Assembly (NCBI RefSeq): GCF_013282625.1
Contig: NZ_CP054020.1
Coordinates: forward strand, 1,798,001-1,862,000
DNA from: Thiomicrorhabdus xiamenensis
Lineage (GTDB): Bacteria > Pseudomonadota > Gammaproteobacteria > Thiomicrospirales > Thiomicrospiraceae
Direction: 5' to 3'
Length of the DNA stretch: 64,000 nucleotides
Shown here: one piece after another, positions 53,252-62,900 of the stretch
Layout of the letters: every line of letters begins with the position of its first letter
How positions within the stretch are numbered: the first letter of the stretch is position 1
Notes under the pieces: generated by a model
What the model saw: only the letters and a program-made list of their open reading frames with translations
Databases searched by the model: none
What the model was told of the DNA's origin: nothing
Translations under genes and position numbers: made by a program

Positions 53252-54259
53252 ATGACAGCAAAACCGACTCTTTTTAGCGGAATCCAGCCTTCCGGCGACC
53301 TGATGATTGGCAACTATATCGGCTCAATTAAAAACTGGGTCAAAATGCAGGACGACTACAACTGCCTGTTTTCCCTGGTCAATATGCACGCCATTACGGT
53401 AGAGCAGAGCCCTATCGACCTTAAAAACCGTAGCCTGGACTTTGTTGCATGGTATCTGGCATCCGGAATCGATCCGGACAAAAGCACGGTATTTATTCAA
53501 TCGCACGTCCCGGAACACGCTGAACTGTCGTGGATCCTGAACTGTTATACCTATATGGGCGAGTTGAACCGCATGACGCAGTTCAAAGATAAATCTGCGA
53601 AACACTCTCAGAACATCAATGTCGGGCTTTTCGACTACCCGGTTCTGATGGCTGCTGATATCCTGCTCTATCAAACCGAAATGGTTCCAGTCGGAGCAGA
53701 TCAGAAACAGCATCTGGAATTAACCCGAGATCTGGCCATTCGTCTGAACAATAAATTCGAGCGCGAAATATTTAAAGTACCGGAACCTTTCATTCCACCA
53801 GCGACTTCCGGCGGTCGAATTATGAGCCTGCAGGATCCGACCTCGAAAATGTCGAAATCGGACGAAAATAAGGACAACTTCATCGCGCTGGCCGATGACC
53901 CGAAAAAAATCCTTAAAAAATTCAAAAAAGCGGTTACCGATTCCGGCTCCGAAATTTACTACGATGTGGAAAACAAACCGGGCGTTTCCAACCTGCTGAC
54001 CATCTACTCGGTGATCAGCGGCAAATCAATCGACGAAGTGGTCAAACACTTCGAAGGCAAAATGTACGGCCACCTGAAAGTCGAACTGGGTGAACTGGTA
54101 GCCGACTATCTGTCGCCGATACAGGAACGCTTCAAGCAGATTCGCGGAGACGAAGCAGAGCTTAAAGCGATTCTTGCCGACGGTGCTAAAAGCGCTCGCT
54201 CGCAAGCACAAAAAACGTTGCAAGACTTCCAGGAAACAATCGGTTTCGTTCTTCCATAA
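53252..54259 (+). CDS. trpS: Tryptophanyl-tRNA synthetase
   Basis: 335 aa class Ic synthetase. HIGH-like motif [13 protein letters not shown] near 12-22 and KMSKS as SKMSKSDEN near 200, with [15 protein letters not shown] between. Charges tRNA-Trp. A terminator follows. Confidence 0.97.
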   Translation: MTAKPTLFSGIQPSGDLMIGNYIGSIKNWVKMQDDYNCLFSLVNMHAITVEQSPIDLKNRSLDFVAWYLASGIDPDKSTVFIQSHVPEHAELSWILNCYTYMGELNRMTQFKDKSAKHSQNINVGLFDYPVLMAADILLYQTEMVPVGADQKQHLELTRDLAIRLNNKFEREIFKVPEPFIPPATSGGRIMSLQDPTSKMSKSDENKDNFIALADDPKKILKKFKKAVTDSGSEIYYDVENKPGVSNLLTIYSVISGKSIDEVVKHFEGKMYGHLKVELGELVADYLSPIQERFKQIRGDEAELKAILADGAKSARSQAQKTLQDFQETIGFVLP

Positions 54260-54274
54260 AACAATCCCGATATC

Positions 54275-54302
54275 AAAAGAGGGCAATCCGCCCTCTTTTT
54301 AT
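54275..54302 (+). terminator. Terminator after trpS
   Basis: AAAAGAGGGC (54275-54284) with GCCCTCTTTT (54290-54299), loop of 5 and T run, starting about 15 bp after the trpS stop. Confidence 0.88.
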
Positions 54303-54488
54303 CTATTCATAAAGCATTCAAATAATACTTTTTCTCAAACTTTCCAAGCATCAATAACCGCACTAAACTCAGATCCTCTGCTTTTAGGCCTTGAATCATC
54401 GCCATTATTCCTGTTAATAGACCATTTACCTACAGATAACAGCGCAGCCGCAAAAAAAATACCCCAACAAGCTCGCTGGCCCGCGTAA

Positions 54489-54502
54489 AATAAGTACTTA
54501 TT
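54489..54502. repeat. 14 bp palindrome upstream of the chemoreceptor
   Basis: AATAAGTACTTATT is a perfect palindrome about 80 bp before the chemoreceptor start. It could be an operator; no matching -35/-10 pair is certain near it. Confidence 0.3.
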
Positions 54503-54580
54503 CGTATTTCTATTACACTTCAGGCTCCCCTATTATTTATGGGGTATATACAAAACAAGCCTGCTGAGAGGATGTCAAGC

Positions 54581-57022
54581 ATGGAAAAAGGCAACACCGG
54601 AAAGTCCATTAAACTTCTCCTGACGATCTATACGATCCTGTTTTTAGCGATCAATATCATCGGAGTCTCTATCTATATCGCTGTTGATAAACAATACAAC
54701 ACCGAACTGCAAACCCTTCAATCCGATATTCAGGAAAAACGCACCATCTTCCATGAAATCGATGCCCAGCTCGGTTACGGACAATTCATTCACAACTTTA
54801 AGAACTTCATCCTGCGCGGCGACAGTGATTACCGTACCTCCAGCTACCTGGAAGCATTCAACCAAAACGTTCAAAACATTAATCAGGCACTCGATAACTA
54901 CAAAAAACTTGGCGACCTTTCAGCCGTAGAGACGCAATCTATTGAGACCATCCGTAATACCGTCAATGAATTCTCACAGAAAGCGCAAGTTGTCATGGAG
55001 TTGAAACAACAGGGAGCACCGGCCGATTATATTGACAGTCAGGTGGTTGTCGATGACCGCCCTGCGATCAAAGCCAAAGCGGACTGGTTTGAATATATCG
55101 AAACCACCAGTAATGACCGAATTATTCAACTGAACCAGGAAAGCGCCACTTTTCGCATGACCGAATTACTTACCTTCGTCATTATTCTTGTCCTGATCAA
55201 CTTCTTGGCTATAGAGCTACTGGTTCGACAGCGACTGGTTAAGCCGATTGTAGCTTTGCGCGACAGCATTCTTACCGCCTTCCCGGACGAAGAAGGTATG
55301 AATCTGGATGCGGTAATGCCGGAAACCGGATCGGCGGAAACCCATAAACTCGGGCAATATATCAACTGCATGATCCGTGCAATCCGCTGCAACATGAACA
55401 AAGCGGAAATCATCACCCACGTCGTCGACCAGAGTACCTCGAATATTATGATCGCGGACGAAGATCTCAATATTACCTATATGAACGAGTCGATCTTAAA
55501 CACGCTGAAAAACGTTGAAGCAGACATTCAGAAAATGCTGCCACACTTCAAGGCCGATGATTTGATCGGTAAAAACATCGACATTTTCCACGTAAATCCG
55601 GTGCATCAGCGTAAATTATTGAAAGAACTGAAAGACACCTATATCGCCGACCTCGCGCTTGGCGAACTCCACCTGAAAATCATTGTTAACCCGATCTGGA
55701 ACATTGACGGTTCTCGTGAAGGCTTTGTTACCGAATGGAAAGACGTCACTCAAGAAGCGAAGATGGCCGAAATGCAATCCAAGGTCGAAACCAACCTGAA
55801 AACCATGGTCGAGAAAGCTGCTAAAGGCCATATCGGCGAACAGATCGATGTCAGCGTTCTCGACGGTTTCATTTATGATCTGGGTGAACAGATCAATCAT
55901 ATGTCCAGCGCCATTGCCACAGCCAACCACAATATTGCCGATGCGATTCACGCTTTGGCGGACAGCGATTTGACCCATCGAGTGCAAGGCGAATTCGAAG
56001 GCGGCCTTGGCGAGATAAAAGACGCCATTAACAGCTCGCTGGACAACCTGTCGCAAACACTGGCAGAGGTCAACCATGTTGTACACGGCATCGCCGAAGA
56101 CATGAGAGCAACATCCGTCCGCAATGAAAACCTCTCTGGACGCATCCAGCAGCAAGCGGCGTCGATCGAACAGACCGCCGCAACAATGGAAGAGATGACC
56201 TCCACAATCCGCAACAACGCTTCAAATGCCCAACAGGCCGACCAACTAACTGAAAAAGCCTCGCAAAAAACTCAGCAAGGGGCCGCAATCATGGCGCAAA
56301 CCATCGAAGCGATGCAACAGATCAAAACTTCTTCGGAACAGATCGAACAAATCATCGGACTTATCGACTCCATCGCCTTCCAGACCAACTTACTGGCCCT
56401 GAATGCGGCTGTAGAAGCCGCGCGAGCAGGTGAACACGGCCGAGGATTTGCCGTCGTAGCCGGTGAAGTTCGCGCACTGGCAGGAAAATCCGCCGATGCT
56501 GCCAAAGAAATCAAAGGCCTGATCGATCGCTCGGTTGACAAAATTCAACAGGGAACCGAACTGGCGCAAAACTCTGGAGAATCGCTCAATGAAATCAATG
56601 ACGCAATTCAACAGGTTACCAGCATTGTCGCAGAAATCGCCGCTTCATCGAATGAACAGGCTCAAGGTGTCGAACAATTGAATCAGGCGATCGCCTCACT
56701 GGACAGCAACACTCAAGAGAATGCCGTTCTCGTCGAAGACTCGGCCCGAAGTGTCGCCGCAATCGAGCAGCAAACATCCGGGCTGGTTGAACGCATGCAG
56801 CAATTTAAAATCTCGGCCGAATTCACCGAACAAGCCAGAAGAAATTCGCAAAAGCCTCACGGAAACCAAACTGCTGCGATCGCAACAAACCCGAGCAAGG
56901 CGACAAAGATCGAAAAACCCAAACCGCAAACTCAACCGACCAGTGAAAATTCGGCGTCCAAATCGGAAATTATTAGCCCGCTCAAAAAGAATACGACCGA
57001 CGAAAGTTGGGAAGAATTCTAA
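54581..57022 (+). CDS. Methyl-accepting chemotaxis protein with PAS domain
   Basis: 813 aa from ATG 54581, nine bases after GAGAGG; ATG 54572 is too close to that site. TM1 about 12-35, a periplasmic helical sensor domain to about 195, TM2 about 200-220, HAMP-like linker, PAS domain about 280-400 ([31 protein letters not shown]), a second linker and a long signalling domain. The hairpin tip reads ...[20 protein letters not shown] (near 600-620). It relays ligand or redox signals to CheA. No ligand can be named. The C-terminal tail is Ser/Pro/Lys-rich and lacks a CheR-binding pentapeptide. Confidence 0.92.
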   Translation: MEKGNTGKSIKLLLTIYTILFLAINIIGVSIYIAVDKQYNTELQTLQSDIQEKRTIFHEIDAQLGYGQFIHNFKNFILRGDSDYRTSSYLEAFNQNVQNINQALDNYKKLGDLSAVETQSIETIRNTVNEFSQKAQVVMELKQQGAPADYIDSQVVVDDRPAIKAKADWFEYIETTSNDRIIQLNQESATFRMTELLTFVIILVLINFLAIELLVRQRLVKPIVALRDSILTAFPDEEGMNLDAVMPETGSAETHKLGQYINCMIRAIRCNMNKAEIITHVVDQSTSNIMIADEDLNITYMNESILNTLKNVEADIQKMLPHFKADDLIGKNIDIFHVNPVHQRKLLKELKDTYIADLALGELHLKIIVNPIWNIDGSREGFVTEWKDVTQEAKMAEMQSKVETNLKTMVEKAAKGHIGEQIDVSVLDGFIYDLGEQINHMSSAIATANHNIADAIHALADSDLTHRVQGEFEGGLGEIKDAINSSLDNLSQTLAEVNHVVHGIAEDMRATSVRNENLSGRIQQQAASIEQTAATMEEMTSTIRNNASNAQQADQLTEKASQKTQQGAAIMAQTIEAMQQIKTSSEQIEQIIGLIDSIAFQTNLLALNAAVEAARAGEHGRGFAVVAGEVRALAGKSADAAKEIKGLIDRSVDKIQQGTELAQNSGESLNEINDAIQQVTSIVAEIAASSNEQAQGVEQLNQAIASLDSNTQENAVLVEDSARSVAAIEQQTSGLVERMQQFKISAEFTEQARRNSQKPHGNQTAAIATNPSKATKIEKPKPQTQPTSENSASKSEIISPLKKNTTDESWEEF

Positions 57023-57045
57023 ATCCAAACCTGCCAATACAAACT

Positions 57046-57073
57046 AAAGGCCCGCATAATGCGGGCTTTTTTA
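57046..57073 (+). terminator. Terminator after the chemoreceptor
   Basis: GCCCGC-ATAAT-GCGGGC (57050-57066) with a run of T after it, about 25 bp past the stop. Confidence 0.82.
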
Positions 57074-57205
57074 TACATTAGCATTGCGTAATATAGAAGC
57101 AGACAATAGAGGAGAAATTATTTTTATTTTAATTTCGTGGCAAAGATAAGTACTCTTAATACATGGTTATAAGCCATATTCCGCAATAGCATCAGAGGTA
57201 TCATT

Positions 57206-57574
57206 ATGAAAACTACCACTTTAATTGCATCCGGCGCTTTGATCGCGTCCATCTTCTCCGCCCCAATTGCCAGTGCACAAACAACGCCTTCAACCAAACA
57301 AATCAGTTGCGAACTCATGAAAGTCGTTGCACAAGACGTAATCAGTTCCCGACAAGAAGGCCTGGTAATGACCGCTGTCGGCAACCGCTTACTTGAGCAA
57401 GGCTGGGAATACAAACAAGCCAACAGCATCGCCTACCAATATTTACAAAAAGCCTACCAAGTTCCTGTTCAACTTGATGATGAATCCAAACAGCACGTTA
57501 TTCAGCAGTTCAGCAATCAGGCATATGAAGAATGCCTATGCAACTGGAGCGCTAAACCACAACAGGGAATCTAA
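57206..57574 (+). CDS. Secreted small protein, unknown
   Basis: 122 aa. Signal peptide (MKTTTLIASGALIASIFSAPIASA, 24 residues, cut before QTT), then a mature domain of about 98 residues, mostly helical, with Cys residues near 35 and in ECLCNW near the end. No family recognised. It stands alone, between two terminators, with GAGG upstream of the start. Confidence 0.7.
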   Translation: MKTTTLIASGALIASIFSAPIASAQTTPSTKQISCELMKVVAQDVISSRQEGLVMTAVGNRLLEQGWEYKQANSIAYQYLQKAYQVPVQLDDESKQHVIQQFSNQAYEECLCNWSAKPQQGI

Positions 57575-57611
57575 ACTGCACAACAAACCGACTTATGACA
57601 TTAAATAAAAA

Positions 57612-57647
57612 AACCCAGTAGCCAAAAACTACTGGGTTATTTTTTTG
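57612..57647 (+). terminator. Terminator after the secreted protein
   Basis: AACCCAGTAG with CTACTGGGTT (57612-57638), loop of 7, followed by ATTTTTTT. The complementary A run gives it a tail on the minus strand as well. Confidence 0.88.
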
Positions 57648-57671
57648 CCACCGATAAAACAGTGTAAAAGC

Positions 57672-57701
57672 AAAAAACCCCGTCAGTGAACACTAACGAG
57701 G
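57672..57701 (-). terminator. Terminator of tRNA-Arg
   Basis: On the minus strand CCTCGTTAGTG pairs with CACTGACGGGG over 11 bp with two G-U pairs, followed by TTTTTT. It lies 12-40 bp after the tRNA 3' end. Confidence 0.82.
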
Positions 57702-57712
57702 CTTTGAAATAA

Positions 57713-57789
57713 TGGCGCGCCCGAAGGGAGTCGAACCCCTAACCGCTCGGTTCGTAGCCGAGTACTCTATCCAGTTGAGCTACGGGCGC
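57713..57789 (-). tRNA. tRNA-Arg (anticodon ACG)
   Basis: 77 nt including an encoded CCA. The 7 bp acceptor stem GCGCCCG/CGGGCGC, D arm GTAGCTCAACTGGATAGAGTAC, anticodon arm CTCGG-CTACGAA-CCGAG with ACG at the centre, and T arm GGGGTTCGACTCCC fold perfectly. The A34 is normally edited to inosine so that it reads CGU, CGC and CGA. A single-gene unit with tandem promoters upstream and a terminator downstream. Confidence 0.97.
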
Positions 57790-57799
57790 TTTGTTTGTG

Positions 57800-57911
57800 G
57801 CGCGTATTATAGTTATCAACTTTATCTGTGTCAAATAAAATTTAAACTTTTTTGCGCTAGGCTTGCTTGTTCCATACGGTTCATCGCTTGCCTGTTGAGC
57901 GCGTATTATAG
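57800..57911. repeat. Direct repeat GCGCGTATTATAG in the tRNA promoters
   Basis: Two identical 13 bp copies at 57800-57812 and 57899-57911; each covers the -10 and discriminator of a tRNA-Arg promoter on the minus strand. Confidence 0.8.
57806..57834 (-). promoter_or_regulatory. Proximal promoter of tRNA-Arg
   Basis: Minus-strand TTGACA (57829-57834) and TATAAT (57806-57811) with exactly 17 bases between: full consensus. A GC-rich discriminator (ACGCGCC) follows, as in stable RNA promoters. Confidence 0.9.
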
Positions 57912-57932
57912 GGGCTAAAAAACGCCTGTCAA
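57905..57932 (-). promoter_or_regulatory. Distal promoter of tRNA-Arg
   Basis: A second full-consensus pair on the minus strand, TTGACA (57927-57932) and TATAAT (57905-57910), spacing 16, about 99 bp upstream of the first. It shares the element CTATAATACGCGC with the proximal promoter. Confidence 0.82.
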
Positions 57933-58221
57933 CTCTTTTGCGGCGATTTTTGAAAACTTTCACCAACAGCAATTCAATGTACGAAAACACACCAATTCTC
58001 ACCTCTGTCAAACTTACCCTACACGGCTTGAAAAGAAAATTAAAAGCGTCTCCTGTTACTCAGGCTTGTTTAAGAAAACCTGTCCTAATTTTCATCTAAA
58101 TAGTTGATTTTAAGCAGGCAATACGAAATTGACAGTATCCTAGGCTTATGAAATCATAGTTGTAAGCAGAATTTACTTGGCATTACTCCTAAGCTGCCTT
58201 CATCATTTTAAGGATCATGCA

Positions 58222-58734
58222 GTGGCGATATTTTTTTCTTACCTCCTTAAAACAGACCTTAATCGGCGGAAATTATTCTCTGCTTTGGTTGGCATTCTTT
58301 CATTGAGCCTGCTCTTGAATGCCCAAACCTCTGCCGCGGCCGATGCCACCGTCTCCGTTATCGTCCACTACCCGAATGGCCATGTCGTCGAATATCAGCA
58401 GCAAAATGCCTACAGCCCGGAAATGATCGATAAAATATTCACCTCCAAATTGCGAAGCTGGCCCAACGGCTTGCCGATACAAGCCTTTATCCTTCCTGTA
58501 AACAACCCCGTTCACAGAGAATTTGTTCACAAATACCTGAATACCAACGTTTACCAGATTCAACGAATCTGGAATAGGCTGATTTTCAGCGGTCGCGGTA
58601 TCGCTCCGATAGAACTCCAAAATGAAGAAGAGATGATCCAAAACGTTTATAAAACCCCTGGTGCAGTTGGCTACATTGCAACACGAAACCTTTATCGACT
58701 CTCACAAACATCTATTCTAAAGGAGAGCAAATAA
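58222..58734 (+). CDS. PstS-like periplasmic substrate-binding protein
   Basis: 170 aa from GTG 58222, seven bases after AAGGA; a TTG 15 codons earlier lacks a site. Signal peptide near 20-42 (FSALVGILSLSLLLNAQTSAAA). The mature part has the short PBP-like fold of phosphate-binding protein homologues: KIFTSKLRSWPNGLPI, then HREFVHKYL, WNRLIFSGRGIAP and the loop TPGAVGYIATRN. No ABC permease or ATPase is nearby; instead a porin and a hybrid kinase follow (1 bp overlap with the porin). It may bind an anion and signal to the kinase; ligand unknown. Confidence 0.78.
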   Translation: MAIFFSYLLKTDLNRRKLFSALVGILSLSLLLNAQTSAAADATVSVIVHYPNGHVVEYQQQNAYSPEMIDKIFTSKLRSWPNGLPIQAFILPVNNPVHREFVHKYLNTNVYQIQRIWNRLIFSGRGIAPIELQNEEEMIQNVYKTPGAVGYIATRNLYRLSQTSILKESK

Positions 58735-59942
58735 TGTTCCCGGCCATGCATCTCCGAAACCGTTTCGGCAAACCCGTCAGCAAACTTTTCTACGCCATGA
58801 TTCTAGCCTCAACACTGGCAGTATCTCCTGCAAGCGCAGAAGTGCAAGCCAACGCTTTTATCTCTCAGGGGTTCATCAAATCGTATGACAGTCCGTTTTT
58901 AACCAAGGACTCGGAAAAAGGCTCCCTCAAACTAAATGAAATTGGCTTAAACCTGAACTGGATTTACAACTCCGACTGGCGTTTCAGCGGCCAACTTCTC
59001 TCACAGACTTTCGGCGATATCTATGAAGGCGAACCCAAGATCGATTACCTTCTTGCCGATTATCTGATTTTTGACAATGGACTCAATAGCGCAGGCATTC
59101 GTGCCGGACGCGTCAAAACCCCTTATGGACTGTACAATGATTCGCGTGATTACCCTTCATCTCGGCCGGGGATATTTTTACCAAGCGCCATCTATTTCGA
59201 AGGACTGCGTGACTTCATGGTGTCCACCGACGGCGTCAACCTCTATTCAACCCACTTTCTTTCCGGAGGAACCTTGGAAGTTGATGCCTATTATGGTGAA
59301 AAATCAACTTCTGACGATTCATTAGAACTCTACCTTCTAAAAGGGATCGATAACCGAGGTGACATCAACCGTATGAGAAAATACGGACTCAACCTTTATT
59401 TTGAGCCGAACGCTCTTCCAAACCTGCACTTTAATTACAGTTATATGAATGCTGAACCCATGATCGATCTTGACCCAGCTGTCACAAGCCTTATTAGCAA
59501 TGCTCGATATACTGTGGGTCTACATATGCTTTCCGCCCAGTATCAGTATAAGAATCATATTTTCAGTTCCGAATACCTGGATATCCAAACCCATACGGAT
59601 ATCGAATACACTTTCCAGCCCTCTGACAATATCGACACCAAAGGCCATGCTTACTATTTCCAGTGGCAATGGCTTCCGTTACCGAGTCTGGAAACCTGGA
59701 TCCGTTACTCTTACTACTTGGGAAACAACGACAAAAGAGATGAAGACAATCTGCGCGGTTACAGCAAGGTCTCGACCTTGGCATTACGCTGGCATATTCT
59801 TCCGGAGTTAAACTTCACTGCGCAATACGATCATCGCCAAGGGCACGCGAATATTCCGATCTTCCCGGATTATGACGACAATGAAATGGATAAACACTGG
59901 TCAGTGCTGTCGGGTCAGTTAAACTATCACAAACAGTTCTAA
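58734..59942 (+). CDS. Outer-membrane beta-barrel porin-like protein
   Basis: 402 aa. Signal peptide (LFYAMILASTLAVSPASA), then a chain of alternating polar and aromatic residues typical of transmembrane strands (e.g. LNLNWIYNSDWRFSGQLLSQ, AYYFQWQWLPLPSLETWIRY) and a last strand ending in aromatic Phe (LNYHKQF), the BAM recognition signal. RAGRVKTPYGLYND resembles phosphate-selective and other porin families. It starts in TAATG with the binding-protein stop, so the two are coupled. Specificity cannot be told. Confidence 0.8.
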   Translation: MFPAMHLRNRFGKPVSKLFYAMILASTLAVSPASAEVQANAFISQGFIKSYDSPFLTKDSEKGSLKLNEIGLNLNWIYNSDWRFSGQLLSQTFGDIYEGEPKIDYLLADYLIFDNGLNSAGIRAGRVKTPYGLYNDSRDYPSSRPGIFLPSAIYFEGLRDFMVSTDGVNLYSTHFLSGGTLEVDAYYGEKSTSDDSLELYLLKGIDNRGDINRMRKYGLNLYFEPNALPNLHFNYSYMNAEPMIDLDPAVTSLISNARYTVGLHMLSAQYQYKNHIFSSEYLDIQTHTDIEYTFQPSDNIDTKGHAYYFQWQWLPLPSLETWIRYSYYLGNNDKRDEDNLRGYSKVSTLALRWHILPELNFTAQYDHRQGHANIPIFPDYDDNEMDKHWSVLSGQLNYHKQF

Positions 59943-59965
59943 CCTCATCAAGGACCTGACCCCCT

Positions 59966-62900
59966 ATGAAGGCACAAAAGATCCATACCGCAACTTTGAG
60001 TTTACAGGCCGTTTCGGTATTGATTTTTGCCTTGTTTGTCTGGATATTGGGAGAAAACCTCTCAACTCTGTCCGAGGAAATCAAATGGATCGAGAGTTCT
60101 AAAGACGCCATCAATATCATAGAAACGACCAATCAATTAAGCGAAGAGGACAACCTCGGTTACCGACTGATTAATGGTGAAAGCCGTTACTTTAGCGCTT
60201 GGCAGGCTTCACAAAAAAAAACCGATGCCTTAATGACGAATTTCCTCGGAAGCACTCCGCTCTTCGAGATTCCCGGACTTGAAATCGCCTGGACAAACTT
60301 TAAAGACAAACGTCAGGTAATCGAGAATTGCGCCAGCGGGAAAAGCTGTTATTACTCTCCCTACGAAGGCGAAGAGATCCCACCTCTTGAACTCCAGAAC
60401 ATCCTAATCAATGCCAAGAAAAAGCTTTTTAACAGCCATTACTTCAATAACAACATCAGTGCATTAAGCGAGTTTGCCTGGCAGTTTAAAATCTGGAACA
60501 GTCGCTACCGCAGACTTTTAAGCATGCTGGAAATTTATGCCGAAAAGCCAAGCCCACAGCTGCGTAAACACATACTCGACATCAGCCTGATTATGGAAAA
60601 AAACGGGCTGCAACTGGACGCCGACCAAAATCTCTTCCAAACCTACCCGCTGATTTTCGAAAAGCTTGGAACAATCGCTAAAGACTACCAGCAAATCACG
60701 ATCGATTATCTTCGCCCCCTGCATCAGTCGGGAAATAAACTCGTCAAACTCGAACATCTTCCGGACAGCAGTCACAATACGATTATCGAACACTCCAATG
60801 CGATGCAGAGTTTGGTTTATGAAACCATTATGCAAGAAGTGAACAAGCTTTATCACACCCGCTTCAACAACATCCTGTTTAAGTCCTTACTGATGCTGTT
60901 CGGCTTTATCGCCCTGATCGTACTGATTCGTCTGGTAAAAATTTCAGCACTCGAACCACTACGCCAGAATGAAGCCATTCTTGAAAATGCCGCCGCCGGA
61001 ATTATCCAAATCAATGCACAAGGCGTGGTGACCCGTGTTAACCGCTCTGCCGAGGAGATGTTCGGTTATTCGGGCCAAGAGATGATCGGCAATAATATCG
61101 AAATCATTATGCCCCCTTCTTATGCCAACCACCATCAGGAGTACATTAACCGCTATCTTCAAAACGGCCACGGTCATATCATCAATCAGGGCGAGCGCGA
61201 GGTTGAAGGGCTGCGCAAAAACGGCACCACTTTTCCGCTTGCGCTGGCCGTATCGGAAATTAAATTACAAAACGATTCGGAATTTATCGGCATTTTGACC
61301 GATCTCACCGAGCGCAACGAAGCCCGAGACGCAGCGCAATTAAGAAACAAACTGCTGGACGCCTTAAAAACCGCCACCGAAGCTTCCGTAGCGACGCAAG
61401 ACGGAGAAAACAAAGTCTGGGACAAGCTTCTTAAAGTCATCCTCGGCATCACCGGCAGCGAATCCGGATTTATTGCTGAAGTCGTCTATAAGGACGACAA
61501 TCACCAGCGTTGCCTTAAAATGCATGCCATGAGCAATCTAGCCTGGGATAAAGAGTCCCAGTATATGTACGATCAGTTTAAACAATCACAAGAATCATTT
61601 TGCTCACCGGATACTCTGATCGGAGAAGTGCTCTATAAAGAGCACATGATCATCAACAATAATATGGAAAATGATCCCCGTTCGCAGAAAACGCCAAACG
61701 GCCACCCCAAACTTAAACGCTTTATCTGCATTCCGATCAAAAAAGGCAACCAACTCATTGGGATTTACGCTTTGGCTAATGCGAGAACGTCTTACAACGA
61801 GAAAGTTGTCGAGTTGCTTGAACCGTTCCATAGCACTTGTCTGGTCATGTTTACCGGCATGCATGAAGCTGAAATTCGTAAACAGCTGATGGAAGAATTG
61901 CATACCGCAACCCAGGAAGCCATTAGCGCCAAGGAACAGGCCGAAGCTGCTGCAGAGACCAAAGCGATATTTTTGGCCAATATGAGTCACGAAATCCGCA
62001 CACCAATGAACGCAATTATCGGTATGGCTTATCTCGCCCTGAGAACCAAGCTTGATCCGCGGCAAAAATATTATGTCGAGCGAATCCATTCGGCCGGCGA
62101 ATCGCTTTTAAAAATCATTAACGACATTCTGGATTTTTCGAAAGTCGAAGCCGGCAAGATGGAAATCGAATCCATCCCTATGAAACTCGAAGAAGTACTA
62201 GGGAACTCGGCCAGCCTGCTGGCGGAAACCATCCAGCAACGCCCTTTGGAACTTTTGGTGGAGATTAAATCCAAAGATGTTCTCGGTAACGCCGGCTGGG
62301 TTTTGTGCGACCCGCTGCGTCTTGAGCAAGTCATTAACAACCTGCTGTCCAATGCTTTGAAATTTACCGAAGAAGGCTATGTCAAACTGAGTATCGACGG
62401 TAAGTTCACCGGAAAAAGCATCCAGGTGCATATCGAGGTTCAAGATACCGGTATAGGCATGACTCAAGACCAGGTCGCAAACCTGTTCCAGCAATTCAGT
62501 CAGGCGGATGGTTCAACAACCCGAAAATACGGCGGTACAGGGCTTGGGCTGGCAATTTCGCAAAAAATCATCAACCTTCTTGACGGAACAATCCGCGTCA
62601 AAAGCGAAAAAGACAAAGGATCGACATTTTATTTTGACCTGGATCTGCCAGTCGCGCCTCAACGTCGTGATCCAACACAAATCAAAGAAAACCTCAAAGC
62701 GCTGATTGTCGACGACGTGAAAATTGCTCAGGAAACCCTCGGTAACCTGCTTAAAATCTACGGCCTGCAGATCACCAGCTGTTCAGATGTTGATGAAGCT
62801 CAGAAAGTGGTCTGTACCAAGGAGTTCGACCTGATTTTCATTGATATGGTCATGCCTGAAAAAGACGGTGAAGAGTTTATCAAATTCATCAGGCAGAACT

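Larger units (their letters stand above)
57790..58221. other. Intergenic region between tRNA-Arg and the binding-protein operon
   Basis: About 430 bp. It carries two minus-strand promoters for the tRNA, a repeated 13 bp element, and on the plus strand a TTGACA (58129-58134) without a good -10 that may belong to the operon starting at 58222. No other gene seen. Confidence 0.5.
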
